A stretch of DNA of 49,176 nt, from contig NZ_KE384208.1 in the NCBI RefSeq assembly GCF_000424545.1, forward strand, positions 79,760 through 128,935, read 5' to 3'. The notes beneath the pieces are model-generated. The model had not been told where the DNA came from. It was given only the letters and a program-made list of their open reading frames with translations, and did not search any database. The stretch comes from Butyrivibrio sp. NC3005. GTDB lineage: Bacteria; Bacillota; Clostridia; Lachnospirales; Lachnospiraceae. A program made the translations under genes and the position numbers. This document shows, one piece after another, positions 7,975 to 16,850 of the stretch; positions within the stretch are counted from its first letter, which is position 1; every line of letters starts with the position of its first letter.

Positions 7975-9177
7975 ATGTCAAAAATTGCAATGACTACTCC
8001 TATCGTAGAGATGGATGGAGATGAGATGACAAGAATTTTGTGGAAGCTCATTAAAGAAAATCTTATCGAGCCTTTTGTTGATTTAAAGACTGAGTACTAT
8101 GATTTGGGACTTAAGCACAGAGATGAAACAGATGATCAGGTTACAGTTGATAGTGCAAATGCAACTTTGAAGTATGGTGTTGCTGTAAAATGTGCAACTA
8201 TTACACCTAATGCCGACAGAGTTAAAGAATATAATCTAAAAAAGATGTATAAGAGTCCGAATGGTACAATCAGAGCAATTCTTGATGGTACTGTATTCAG
8301 AACTCCTATAATGGTAAAAGGAATCGAGCCATGTGTAAGAAACTGGGAGAAACCAATTACACTTGCTCGTCATGCATATGGGGATGTGTATAAAAATGTT
8401 GAAATTCGTGTCCCTTCTGAAGGAAAGGCAGAACTTCTTTTTACAGGAAAAGATGGACAGGAAATAAGACAGACAATTTATGAGTTTGAAGGTCCTGGTG
8501 TTCTTCAGGGAATGCACAATAAAGATAAGTCTATTGATAGTTTTGCACATAGTTGCTTCGAGTATGCACTTGATATGAAAATGGATTTGTGGTTTGCTAC
8601 TAAAGATACTATCAGCAAAGTTTATGATGCAAAGTTCAGAGAAGTGTTCGATAAAGTGTTTGAAAATGAGTATAAGGAAAAGTTTGAAAAGGCTGGAATT
8701 ACCTATTTCTATACGTTGATTGATGATGCTGTTGCCAGAGTAATGAAGTCAAAGGGAGGATTTATCTGGGCCTGCAAGAATTACGATGGTGATGTTATGA
8801 GCGATATGGTATCATCAGCGTTTGGTTCACTGGCAATGATGACTTCTGTTTTGGTATCTCCAAGTGGAGTATATGAATATGAGGCAGCACATGGGACTGT
8901 ACAACGCCATTACTACAAGTATTTGAAGGGTGAAACAACATCTACCAATCCTGTTGCAACAATTTTTGCATGGACAGGTGCGCTTAGAAAGCGTGGAGAG
9001 CTTGATTCTAATAAAGAACTGTCTTTGTTTGCTGACAAACTTGAAAAGGCAACTCTTTCAACTATTGAGTCTGGTAAAATGACAGGCGACCTTGCGCTTA
9101 TTACATCTCTTGAGAACGTAACAAAGCTAAATACTGAAGAATTTATACTTGCAATCAGAGAAAATCTTGAAAAATAA
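7975..9177 (+). CDS. icd: Isocitrate dehydrogenase (NADP-type, eukaryotic-like subfamily)
   Basis: It converts isocitrate to 2-oxoglutarate and CO2, supplying glutamate precursor and probably NADPH. The 400-aa length and the motifs [17 protein letters not shown] and [16 protein letters not shown] are those of the homodimeric eukaryotic-like group, not the E. coli-like icd. Metal-binding and catalytic segments ([26 protein letters not shown]) are intact. It sits 25 bases behind the GntR gene, so both are probably one transcript. No citrate synthase or aconitase gene is in the window. Cofactor choice is assigned by subfamily resemblance. Confidence 0.94.
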   Translation: MSKIAMTTPIVEMDGDEMTRILWKLIKENLIEPFVDLKTEYYDLGLKHRDETDDQVTVDSANATLKYGVAVKCATITPNADRVKEYNLKKMYKSPNGTIRAILDGTVFRTPIMVKGIEPCVRNWEKPITLARHAYGDVYKNVEIRVPSEGKAELLFTGKDGQEIRQTIYEFEGPGVLQGMHNKDKSIDSFAHSCFEYALDMKMDLWFATKDTISKVYDAKFREVFDKVFENEYKEKFEKAGITYFYTLIDDAVARVMKSKGGFIWACKNYDGDVMSDMVSSAFGSLAMMTSVLVSPSGVYEYEAAHGTVQRHYYKYLKGETTSTNPVATIFAWTGALRKRGELDSNKELSLFADKLEKATLSTIESGKMTGDLALITSLENVTKLNTEEFILAIRENLEK

Positions 9178-9248
9178 TCTATTTTTATTTTTGATAAGAG
9201 TATGAAAATGTAAGTTTTTGATATTGATTATATTAGTATTTTAAAATG

Positions 9249-9300
9249 GCGGAAATTTAATTAAACTTTTGTTGAGTTTTGTTAAATTTCCGCTAATTTT
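9249..9300 (+). terminator. Likely terminator of the gntR-icd transcript
   Basis: A perfect 12-bp inverted repeat (9249-9260/9282-9293) with a 21-base loop is followed by taatttta. The T-tract is weak, so efficiency is uncertain. Confidence 0.5.
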
Positions 9301-9320
9301 ATGAGTTTTTTGTCCGATAT
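9294..9320 (+). promoter_or_regulatory. Candidate sigma-28 (sigma-D) flagellar promoter for the chemoreceptor gene
   Basis: TAAT (9294-9297), 15 bases, then TCCGATAT (9313-9320) fits the motility sigma pattern TAAA-N15-GCCGATAA with few mismatches. Its position 45 bases before the chemoreceptor start fits the gene's role. Confidence 0.5.
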
Positions 9321-9364
9321 TTTTTATGTATGGTAGAGATTTCTTTCATCAAGGAGGGACAAAA

Positions 9365-11401
9365 ATGTCGAGTGAAAAAGATGTATCACAGGGAAGTTCA
9401 AACAAAAAAGTTAAAAGAAGTATAAGTACTGTATTATTGTCAATTTTATTGCCTGTTACAGTATTAGGAATTGCCTTTATTATTATGTTTTTGACTTTTC
9501 AGGCTAAGGATATTATAGTAAAGCAGGCTAAAGAGGATTTAACAAATGAGACTAGAGCCAATGCCAATACATTTGGTCTTCAAGTCATGGACATCATAGG
9601 AAAAGCGGAAGAGGCGACAACTGTTCTTGAAACAATGACTTTTGATGACAATAAAGAAATTCAGAATCTTCTTGAACACACAATGCATTATTCTGAAAAA
9701 GCAAGTGGTGGGATGTATATTGGATGGGAAGATGATGATTATATATTTGCTGACGGTCATCGTCAGGATGATATTGGTTGGCTTCCTACTGAACGAGGCT
9801 GGTTTAAAGAAGGAAAGAATTATACTGTTATGACTACGACAGCTCCGTATGTAGATGCGACGACCAATAATCTTTGTGTTACATTTTGCCGTAAATGTGA
9901 TACCAAAGATGGTCGTAAGGGTGTTGTTGGTATAGATTTATACCTTGATGGTCTCGCCAAGGTAAATGCAGAACTCAAACCTCTTGGAACCGGAAATTCG
10001 GCAGTTATCTCAGGTGATATGATAATATCACATACTGATACTACATTAGATGGAAAAAAGATATCTGAAACTAGCAATGATTATTTGAAATCTGTCAAAT
10101 CATATGTAGATTCTGGTAATTCAGAAGTGGCTGTTCTCAAAAATAATAGCGGATCAAATAATTACGTAGCATATTGTAAGATTCCTGGAACTGATTGGAT
10201 TTTGATTTCGTCAGTAAGAGAAGCATCTATTCTTGCAGACCTTAATAGCTTTCAGTTTGTATGTATGTTAATTATGATTGTTATGACTGTATTGATTGGT
10301 GCTATCATTCTCATATCCATTAATAAGATTGTTAAAAAGCCTGTTCAGGAACTTTCTAGGAATATTGTTAAAATTTCCGGAGGAGATTTTACTGTTAAAT
10401 TGCCAAAAGGAAATGGAGATGAAATTGGACTTATCCGAGATGAAATGCGTGATTACATCGAGATTATGAGTAATACAATTGATGATATTCAAAGTACTGC
10501 AGGTCATCTTCTTGGTGAAGCTAGAGCTAGTAGTGACGCATCAAAGGTGATGAGTGATGAAACTAAAGAACAGTCAAGTAATATGTCTCAGATTAGAGAA
10601 GCAATGGATGGTATGACGAGTGCAGTTACCGAACTTGCAAATAATGCTACCGAACTTGCGGGTGCAGTGAGCGATTTAACGGATAAAGGCAAAGTTACAA
10701 ATGATATTATGTCAAATCTTATTGATTCTGCAGTTTCTGGTAAGAAAGACATGAGTGAAGTTAAGAATAATATGACTGGCATTGTTGAATCGATGACTGA
10801 TATGAATGATGTGGTAATTGAAGTTGGAGATTCTGCACAAAAGATAACTGGAATTATCAGTATGATTAATTCTATTGCTCAGCAGACCAATCTTTTGTCA
10901 CTTAATGCTTCAATAGAGGCTGCAAGAGCAGGCGAAGCTGGAAAAGGCTTTGCGGTTGTGGCAGGTGAAATTGCAAAACTTGCATCCGACAGTGGTGAAG
11001 CTACAAAAGAAATTGATGCTATTATTACTGATATTACAGCGCAAATTAATTCTTTGTCAGATAAATCGCAGAAAAATATGGATTCTATATCGCAAAGCAG
11101 TGAAGCGGTTACTGTGGCAGAGAAGACATTTGATACTATATATAGTGAACTTACAAATACTGGTAATACAATGAATGAAATGATTAAGATGATGTCTAAT
11201 GTTGACGGAATCGCATCTTCCGTAGCAGCTATTTCACAGCAGCAGTCAGCAAGTTCTGAAGAAATATCAGCTACAGTTGAATCTCTTGTAGATAGTGCTA
11301 ACAGAATTGCTGAAAATAGTGCAGCAGTTGACAGCTCTGCAGGAACAGTATCACAGTCTGCAGAGACTATAAGTGAAGCTCTTAGTATATTTAAGATTTG
11401 A
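9365..11401 (+). CDS. Methyl-accepting chemotaxis protein with extracellular dCache-like sensor
   Basis: This 678-aa receptor senses an external ligand and signals to CheA/CheW. It has a first membrane helix around residues 17-40 and a large outside domain of about 240 residues containing [13 protein letters not shown] and [12 protein letters not shown], which resemble dCache (PAS-like) sensors. A second membrane helix ([20 protein letters not shown]), a HAMP linker and a long cytoplasmic coiled coil follow. The signalling hairpin tip reads [23 protein letters not shown], standard for the family. I chose the ATG at 9365, which has a very strong aaggaggg site; an upstream in-frame start at 9326 lacks one. 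The ligand is unknown. No other chemotaxis genes are nearby. Confidence 0.95.
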   Translation: MSSEKDVSQGSSNKKVKRSISTVLLSILLPVTVLGIAFIIMFLTFQAKDIIVKQAKEDLTNETRANANTFGLQVMDIIGKAEEATTVLETMTFDDNKEIQNLLEHTMHYSEKASGGMYIGWEDDDYIFADGHRQDDIGWLPTERGWFKEGKNYTVMTTTAPYVDATTNNLCVTFCRKCDTKDGRKGVVGIDLYLDGLAKVNAELKPLGTGNSAVISGDMIISHTDTTLDGKKISETSNDYLKSVKSYVDSGNSEVAVLKNNSGSNNYVAYCKIPGTDWILISSVREASILADLNSFQFVCMLIMIVMTVLIGAIILISINKIVKKPVQELSRNIVKISGGDFTVKLPKGNGDEIGLIRDEMRDYIEIMSNTIDDIQSTAGHLLGEARASSDASKVMSDETKEQSSNMSQIREAMDGMTSAVTELANNATELAGAVSDLTDKGKVTNDIMSNLIDSAVSGKKDMSEVKNNMTGIVESMTDMNDVVIEVGDSAQKITGIISMINSIAQQTNLLSLNASIEAARAGEAGKGFAVVAGEIAKLASDSGEATKEIDAIITDITAQINSLSDKSQKNMDSISQSSEAVTVAEKTFDTIYSELTNTGNTMNEMIKMMSNVDGIASSVAAISQQQSASSEEISATVESLVDSANRIAENSAAVDSSAGTVSQSAETISEALSIFKI

Positions 11402-11407
11402 TATAAA

Positions 11408-11448
11408 GAAAATGCTCCATGGCGTTTAGTCATGGAGCATTTTTTTTC
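11408..11448. terminator. Bidirectional terminator between convergent genes
   Basis: A 13-bp stem (11409-11421/11431-11443) with a 9-base loop is flanked by T8 on one side and A-rich sequence on the other. It serves both the chemoreceptor gene and the ABC-F gene, whose stops flank it. Confidence 0.85.
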
Positions 11449-11452
11449 AGAA

Positions 11453-13453
11453 TTATTCTTCTGCAAGTTCCGCCCAAGTATCATATAATTCCTCAAGCTT
11501 TGCCTGAATTTTTTCCTGCTCATCTGTTCGTTTTCTTAATTCAGCAAGATTGGAAGCAATTTCAGGCCGTGAAATTTCATTGTTTATTTCATCATTTCTT
11601 GCTTCAAGTTTGCTAATTTCTTCTTCACAGGCCTTCTGAGCTTTTTCTTTTTTCTTTTTTAAAGCCTGAGCAGCTTTTTGAGCTTTCCAGTCGGCTTGTG
11701 AACTTATGGACTTTGTCTCTTCGTTAAACTGATAACTGTTAGCATGCATGGTGCCTTGTTTGTTGGAAGAATCTTCGCCCATTAGAACTCCTGAGCATGC
11801 AGAAGTTGCTGTCGCAAGGTTTGCATTATTTAAAAGGTTATTCATTCTTTCTGGTTGATGTTCTAGGTAGTAATCATAATCACCAAGATAATTCATTAGA
11901 ACACCGTGTGTTAAATCTAGAATTCTAGTTGCAGTTCTATTTATGAAATATCTATCATGACTGACATAAAGAACGGTACCTTCATAGCCGTTTAGTGCAC
12001 TTTCAAGAACCTCTTTACTTGTAATATCCAAGTGGTTTGTAGGCTCATCAAGGAGCAGAAAGTTTGACTGTGACAACATTAGTTTTGCAAGGGACATACG
12101 ACCTTTTTCACCACCAGAAAGGTCTCCGATTCTTTTGAATACGTCATCTCCTGTAAACAAAAATGCTGCAAGAGTATTTCTTATTTGAGTATTTGATAAA
12201 TCCGGGTACTCATCAGATATTTCCTCAAATAAAGTCTTGTCGTCGTGTAAAACGTGGTGTTCCTGGTCGTAGTAGCCAAGATTAACTTTTGTTCCTAAGG
12301 TTATTTTTCCGCTATCAGCTGGAATTATGCCATTAATTATTTTTAACATTGTTGTTTTACCGGTTCCATTATCACCGATGATTGCAACACGTTCTCCTCT
12401 TTTTATATCAAAAGAAATGTCTTTGAAAAGAGTTGCACTTTCAAAAGATTTCGAAAGGTTTTCTATATGCAAAACATCATTTCCTGATACGCAAGATGGA
12501 ACAAGCTTTATTTTCATTTCGTCATCGATGGTGGAAGGCTTTTCAAGACGTTCAATTTTGTCGAGCATCTTTTCTCTGCTTTCAGCTCGTTTGATCGATT
12601 TTTCACGATTAAAGCTTCTTAGCTTATCTATGACCTCTTGCTGATGTTTCAATTCCTGTTGCTGATTAATATAGGCATGCCATGCAATTGCACGTCTTTT
12701 TTCTTTTTCTTTTGCATAAAAAGAGTAATTACCATTATATGTATCAGCCTTCATTTGATCAATTTCAATAATTTTGCCGGCAATTCTATCAAGGAAAAAG
12801 CGATCGTGAGATACTACAAGAACAGCTCCTTTATAGTTTAGTAAATAGTTTTCAAGCCAGCTTATGGAATTCATATCAAGATGGTTGGTAGGCTCGTCAA
12901 GGATGATTAAATCAGGTTGTTGTAATAAGAGTTTTCCAAGAGCAACTCTTGTTTTCTGTCCTCCTGAAAGAGAACCAATCTGTTTTGAAAATTCTTCGTC
13001 TGTAAAGCCAAGACCTCTAGCAACTCCTGATACTTCACTTTGCCAGGCATAACCGTCTTGTAATTGAAACTGATGAGTCATTGAAGTGTACTTGTTCATC
13101 AAATCTGTAAGTTCATCGCCTTGCAGAACTTTCATTTGTTCTTCGGCTTCTCTGATTTTTAGCTCCAGGTCTATAATATCTTTTTTTACAAGCTTAAGTT
13201 CTTCATATATTGTATTGCTAGAATCAATATTCTGATTTTGAGCAAGATATCCAAAAGTTGTATCTTTGGCAAAAGTAACTTCGCCATCGTCAGCTGATAA
13301 TTGTCCTATTATTATTTTTAACAGAGTGGATTTCCCAGCTCCATTAATACCAACAATTGCAGCTTTTTCGTTGGCTTCTATATGAAAAGAAGCATTTTTT
13401 AAAATATCTTTTCCATCAAATGATTTGCATATATTGTGACAGGATAATAACAT
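11453..13453 (-). CDS. ABC-F family ATPase (YdiF/Uup type)
   Basis: The 666-aa protein has two ATP-binding cassettes on one chain and no membrane segments, the ABC-F pattern. Cassette one has GINGAGKST near residue 36, LSGGQKTRV and DEPTNHLD. Cassette two has GDNGTGKTT, LSGGEKGRM and a second DEPTNHLD. Between them lies a charged helical linker (P-site tRNA interaction motif in the family). A C-terminal coiled coil rich in K/E ends the protein. Housekeeping members rescue or tune stalled ribosomes; some relatives protect from antibiotics. Subfamily and antibiotic protection cannot be told from sequence by eye. Its upstream region is taken up by hairpin element B. Confidence 0.93.
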   Translation of the reverse strand: MLLSCHNICKSFDGKDILKNASFHIEANEKAAIVGINGAGKSTLLKIIIGQLSADDGEVTFAKDTTFGYLAQNQNIDSSNTIYEELKLVKKDIIDLELKIREAEEQMKVLQGDELTDLMNKYTSMTHQFQLQDGYAWQSEVSGVARGLGFTDEEFSKQIGSLSGGQKTRVALGKLLLQQPDLIILDEPTNHLDMNSISWLENYLLNYKGAVLVVSHDRFFLDRIAGKIIEIDQMKADTYNGNYSFYAKEKEKRRAIAWHAYINQQQELKHQQEVIDKLRSFNREKSIKRAESREKMLDKIERLEKPSTIDDEMKIKLVPSCVSGNDVLHIENLSKSFESATLFKDISFDIKRGERVAIIGDNGTGKTTMLKIINGIIPADSGKITLGTKVNLGYYDQEHHVLHDDKTLFEEISDEYPDLSNTQIRNTLAAFLFTGDDVFKRIGDLSGGEKGRMSLAKLMLSQSNFLLLDEPTNHLDITSKEVLESALNGYEGTVLYVSHDRYFINRTATRILDLTHGVLMNYLGDYDYYLEHQPERMNNLLNNANLATATSACSGVLMGEDSSNKQGTMHANSYQFNEETKSISSQADWKAQKAAQALKKKKEKAQKACEEEISKLEARNDEINNEISRPEIASNLAELRKRTDEQEKIQAKLEELYDTWAELAEE

Positions 13454-13504
13454 CTCGACCTGCTTTCTTAAGGGGATTACTTATTTTTTATCTGAGCATG
13501 AAAA

Positions 13505-13696
13505 TATGACTTCTTGCTGAGATTTAGGATAATCATCAGCAAGAATCCTGCTTCGCAGGACAAAATTTGTCTTGGCGACAAATTTTGGTCTGGTACGGTT
13601 CTTGATTTTTCTGATGAAAACAAGAACCTATGCCTATTCGTTTTTAACCGAACTATTCAAAATTATATTATAAAAGACATGAGTAAACAAGTCATA
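13505..13696. repeat. Four-hairpin multibranched intergenic element (copy B)
   Basis: Four hairpins follow one another with almost no spacing: 13511-13520/13536-13545 (10 bp, with an inner 4-bp stem), 13546-13551/13555-13560 (6 bp), 13561-13571/13577-13587 (11 bp) and 13597-13604/13621-13628 (8 bp). The last has the loop atttttctgatgaaaa, nearly the same as in copy C at 44519-44535. The block starts with tatgac (13505-13510) and gtcata recurs at 13691-13696, which could close it. It lies between the ABC-F gene and rex and is transcribed from neither obvious coding frame. A 73-codon frame across it (13514-13735) resembles nothing and is not called as a gene. Confidence 0.7.
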
Positions 13697-13727
13697 GGTT
13701 TTTGGATTTTTGTTTTTGGTGTGATGA

Positions 13728-13756
13728 TTGATTAATATTTAACAAAGATGTATAAT
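13728..13756 (+). promoter_or_regulatory. rex promoter with a candidate Rex operator over the -35 box
   Basis: TTGATT (13728-13733) and TATAAT (13751-13756) are 17 bases apart. The 18-base sequence TTGATTAATATTTAACAA (13728-13745) closely resembles the Rex site pattern TTGTTAA-N4-TTAACAA, with 7 of 9 dyad positions matching. Rex autoregulation is known in Firmicutes, so control by NADH/NAD+ ratio is likely. Confidence 0.7.
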
Positions 13757-13848
13757 AGATAAGTAGGTTTGCGTCCGCTATAGATAGAAAATATCTATGA
13801 TTCAGAGTGGATGCAGAGATTATAATCTTGATATTAGGAGAAAGGCGC

Positions 13849-14493
13849 ATGAGTAAGGAAATTTCTCAGGCAGTTATAAGCCGCCTGCCCCGTTATTTTA
13901 GATATCTTGGTGAACTTAGAGATCGTGGTGTTGAACGCATTTCTTCTCAAGAGTTAAGTGAAATTATGAAGGTTACTGCATCTCAGATACGACAGGACTT
14001 TAATAATTTTGGCGGTTTTGGACAGCAGGGTTATGGTTATAATGTTGAATATCTTTATGATGAAATAAGTAAAATATTAGGTATTGATAAGAAACATCAA
14101 TTGATTATCATCGGAACAGGCAATCTTGGTATGGCTCTTGCAAGATATACCAATTTTTCAACAAGAGGTTTCGTTTTTAAAGGAGCATTCGATTCTAATC
14201 CTGAACTTTATGGCAGGAAAATAGGCGAGGTAACTATAAGACCAGTTGAAGAGATTGAAGAGTTTGTTAAAAATAATAATATTGATATAGCGGTTTTGAC
14301 TATTCCAAAAGACCAGGCTACGCTTATGGCTGAACGTCTTGCAAAATGTGGAATAAAGGCTATTTGGAATTTTGCCCATGTTGATCTGGAAGTACCTGAA
14401 AATGTGCAGGTTGAGAATGTACATTTATCTGACAGTCTTATGAAATTGTCGTATAATATTAATCGATATGAGCATATGCACAATAAGAAATAA
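13849..14493 (+). CDS. rex: Redox-sensing transcriptional repressor Rex
   Basis: Rex represses fermentation and NADH-oxidising genes until the NADH/NAD+ ratio rises. The 214-aa protein has an N-terminal winged helix (PRYFRYLGELRDRG, then VTASQIRQDFNNFGGFGQQGYGY), both parts very typical. The Rossmann NAD(H)-binding motif IIGTGNLGMALARY follows and the C-terminal domain-swapped helix ends with LSYNINRY. The ATG at 13849 is chosen for its aggagaaagg site; the longer frame from 13807 would run across the leader. It heads a run with a coiled-coil protein, NAD(P)HX repair and alanine racemase. A Rex-like operator overlaps its promoter. Confidence 0.96.
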   Translation: MSKEISQAVISRLPRYFRYLGELRDRGVERISSQELSEIMKVTASQIRQDFNNFGGFGQQGYGYNVEYLYDEISKILGIDKKHQLIIIGTGNLGMALARYTNFSTRGFVFKGAFDSNPELYGRKIGEVTIRPVEEIEEFVKNNNIDIAVLTIPKDQATLMAERLAKCGIKAIWNFAHVDLEVPENVQVENVHLSDSLMKLSYNINRYEHMHNKK

Positions 14494-14528
14494 TCACAGA
14501 TAATCCATTATTCAAGAGCGAGGGTCTT

Positions 14529-15188
14529 ATGTCAAGAGAAGAAGATGTCTACATGCCGGCTTTACAGGGAAAACATATTCCAATTTTAACTCAGGATGAA
14601 AAGTGGAAACTGCTTTTTGGCGAAGAAGGAACTACGCCCGAAATCGATGAACTTGAGAAGGAGCTGAATGAACTTTTGGACAGGCAGTCAGAACTGCGCC
14701 AAAAGAGTAAGGATATTAAAAGACTTAAAAAGACTCTGCTCGATGAAGTTATTCATCTTAGCGACCAGCTTCATAAAGGCGTAAAAGGGGCGGAGACAAA
14801 ACTTGATGAACATAAGCGCCTTATTGAAGAATGTAATGTTAAAACTGATGAAATTGCTGAGCAGCTTACTGCACTTCCAAGACAAATATATGACACGAAT
14901 TTTAAATTGATGGTAGAAACGATGAATATATGCTACGAGAAAATGCATCGTAATACTGATGAAATTAATGTTATAGATGAATGGCTTGTCAAAATGCGTA
15001 AAGAGTTAAAAAAACAAGTGATTCGTTTGCAGGAAGGTGAGATGGAAAATTTCAACATGTATTCTTACATGAGACAGATTTTTGGCCCTGATGTTGTTGA
15101 AATTTTTGATATGCAGTATGATCCTGAACGTGAGCATAGGATTAGAACTCCAAGTATGAGAACCAGACAACAGGAAAAAATGTTATAG
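14529..15188 (+). CDS. Coiled-coil protein of unknown function
   Basis: I do not recognise this 219-aa protein. It has no signal peptide or membrane helix. Residues about 35-125 are charged and heptad-like (ELEKELNELLDRQSELRQKSKDI begins the run; LDEHKRLIEECNVKTDEIAEQL continues it), so a long coiled coil is likely. A second helical part follows at 130-175. The C-terminal end is short and basic (RIRTPSMRTRQQEK). It lies 35 bases after rex and 37 bases before the NAD(P)HX repair gene, on the same strand, so it is probably in the rex transcript. A cytosolic structural or adaptor role is possible, but nothing in the sequence shows which. Confidence 0.75.
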   Translation: MSREEDVYMPALQGKHIPILTQDEKWKLLFGEEGTTPEIDELEKELNELLDRQSELRQKSKDIKRLKKTLLDEVIHLSDQLHKGVKGAETKLDEHKRLIEECNVKTDEIAEQLTALPRQIYDTNFKLMVETMNICYEKMHRNTDEINVIDEWLVKMRKELKKQVIRLQEGEMENFNMYSYMRQIFGPDVVEIFDMQYDPEREHRIRTPSMRTRQQEKML

Positions 15189-15225
15189 ATAATATGTCGT
15201 TTTTTTTCATCAAGGGAGAAAAAAT

Positions 15226-16821
15226 ATGCAATATTTGGTTACTGCTAGTGAGATGAAAAGATGTGATCAAAATACAATCGATTGTTTTGGAGTTCCTTCG
15301 ATGGTTTTGATGGAACGGGCTGCAATGGCTGTTGCAGTTAGAATTGATGAATGGAAAAGAAATTATATTGCGGCCAGAACATTAAATGTTCTGGTCGTAT
15401 GTGGTGGAGGCAATAATGGCGGCGATGGAGTTGCAATAGCTAGAATTCTGTATCATCATGGTTATAAAGTTCAAGTTGCTTTGATTTGTGATTTAGAGAA
15501 ATGTTCCGATGAACTTAAACAGCAGCTTTCTATTGCTAAAGCATATGGAATTCCAATAGACATTTTTTCCAAAGTATGTGTCAGCAATTCCCAATTGGAA
15601 TGGGATATTATTGTAGATGCATTGCTTGGAATCGGTATTTCAAGAGATCTTGAAGGCGACTATGAAAAAGCAGTAAGTTATATCAATGATTTTCATAACA
15701 GTAAAAAAGGTTCGTGCCTTGTTATTTCTGTTGATATTCCATCGGGAATTGATGCTGATAGCGGCAGAGTATGCAAAATAGCGGTTCGAGCTGACAAGAC
15801 GGTTACATTTAATTATGCTAAACTTGGGCATATTCTTTTTCCGGGAAATGATTATGTGGGAAGGTTATATGTTGAAGATGTAGGAATTACTGTTGATGGC
15901 TTTTTGGGCACACGTCCAAACGGTTTTTTCTTTGATGAGACACCGGATGTGCTTTTATCACCTAGAAGAAAAGATGGAAATAAAGGAACTTTTGGCAAAG
16001 TTCTTGTAATAGCTGGAAGTGATAAGGTAAGTGGAGCTCTTGTTCTTTGCTGTGAAGCTGTACTAAGAGCTGGAGCTGGAATGGTTAAAGCTTTTACCGA
16101 CAAAAATAATCTTAATGCTCTGCAATACCATTTGCCAGAAGCAATGTATGATACTTATGATTCAGAGTATTTTGAAATAGATAAAGATAAGATGCTTGAG
16201 AACCTTTATAAAAGTATCAATTGGGCTGATGTGATTGTAATAGGACCTGGACTTGGAATTAGTGATAATTCTTCTTTGATATTGAAAGAAGTGCTAAGAA
16301 ACTGTGAAAAAGATGTGGTTTTAGATGCAGATGCGCTTAATCTTATATCTGAAGATAAGGAATTATTAAAGCTTGCGATGTCTTTTAAAGACAGAATAGG
16401 AAAGAATATGATTTTAACACCGCATATTGGTGAGTTTAAGAGATTATTTAGTGCGTCATTTTCAAATGATTTGGAGACTTCATATATAAAAACTCATATT
16501 CTAGAGCTTACGGGTAAAATTGCAGATTGTTTTCATTGCATAGTTGTTTGCAAGGATGCAAGAACAGTTGTAGCTAAATGTGATGACGAAAAAAGATATA
16601 TTAATATTTCTGGGAATAACGGAATGTCGACTGCGGGTTCAGGCGATGTACTTGCAGGAATTCTGGGGGCTTTTTGTGCTAATCAGACAGATGTTTTTCG
16701 TTTATGTTGTACTGGAGTTTATATTCATGGTATGGCTGGAGACAGAGCAGCGCAGGAACTTGGAGAATATTCAATGACTGCGGGAGATATTCTAAGGGTT
16801 CTTCCTTCAGTTTTACCTTGA
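15226..16821 (+). CDS. nnrD: Bifunctional NAD(P)HX epimerase / ADP-dependent NAD(P)HX dehydratase
   Basis: It repairs hydrated NADH and NADPH, which form spontaneously or through glyceraldehyde-3-phosphate dehydrogenase. The N-terminal half (about 1-215) is the epimerase, with CGGGNNGGDGVAIARIL, and DIPSGIDADSG further on. The C-terminal half (about 240-531) is the ribokinase-like dehydratase, with AGSDKVSGAL, the LTPHIGEFKRLF segment and the nucleotide-binding GMSTAGSGDVLAGILGA. The 531-aa length is normal for the fused protein. It lies between the coiled-coil gene and alr, 29 bases before the latter. Its presence in the rex run ties repair of the nicotinamide pool to redox sensing; that link is inference. 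Confidence 0.95.
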   Translation: MQYLVTASEMKRCDQNTIDCFGVPSMVLMERAAMAVAVRIDEWKRNYIAARTLNVLVVCGGGNNGGDGVAIARILYHHGYKVQVALICDLEKCSDELKQQLSIAKAYGIPIDIFSKVCVSNSQLEWDIIVDALLGIGISRDLEGDYEKAVSYINDFHNSKKGSCLVISVDIPSGIDADSGRVCKIAVRADKTVTFNYAKLGHILFPGNDYVGRLYVEDVGITVDGFLGTRPNGFFFDETPDVLLSPRRKDGNKGTFGKVLVIAGSDKVSGALVLCCEAVLRAGAGMVKAFTDKNNLNALQYHLPEAMYDTYDSEYFEIDKDKMLENLYKSINWADVIVIGPGLGISDNSSLILKEVLRNCEKDVVLDADALNLISEDKELLKLAMSFKDRIGKNMILTPHIGEFKRLFSASFSNDLETSYIKTHILELTGKIADCFHCIVVCKDARTVVAKCDDEKRYINISGNNGMSTAGSGDVLAGILGAFCANQTDVFRLCCTGVYIHGMAGDRAAQELGEYSMTAGDILRVLPSVLP

Positions 16822-16850
16822 AAATATGAAAATAAGGGAAGTTTTGATTT

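Noticed and set aside
10879..11523. 214-codon open frame on the minus strand across the chemoreceptor end
   Set aside because: It runs through the terminator at 11408-11448 and into the ABC-F gene; a shadow of the chemoreceptor gene.
13514..13735. 73-codon open frame on the plus strand
   Set aside because: It is made of the hairpin element and the rex promoter region, without family likeness or RBS.
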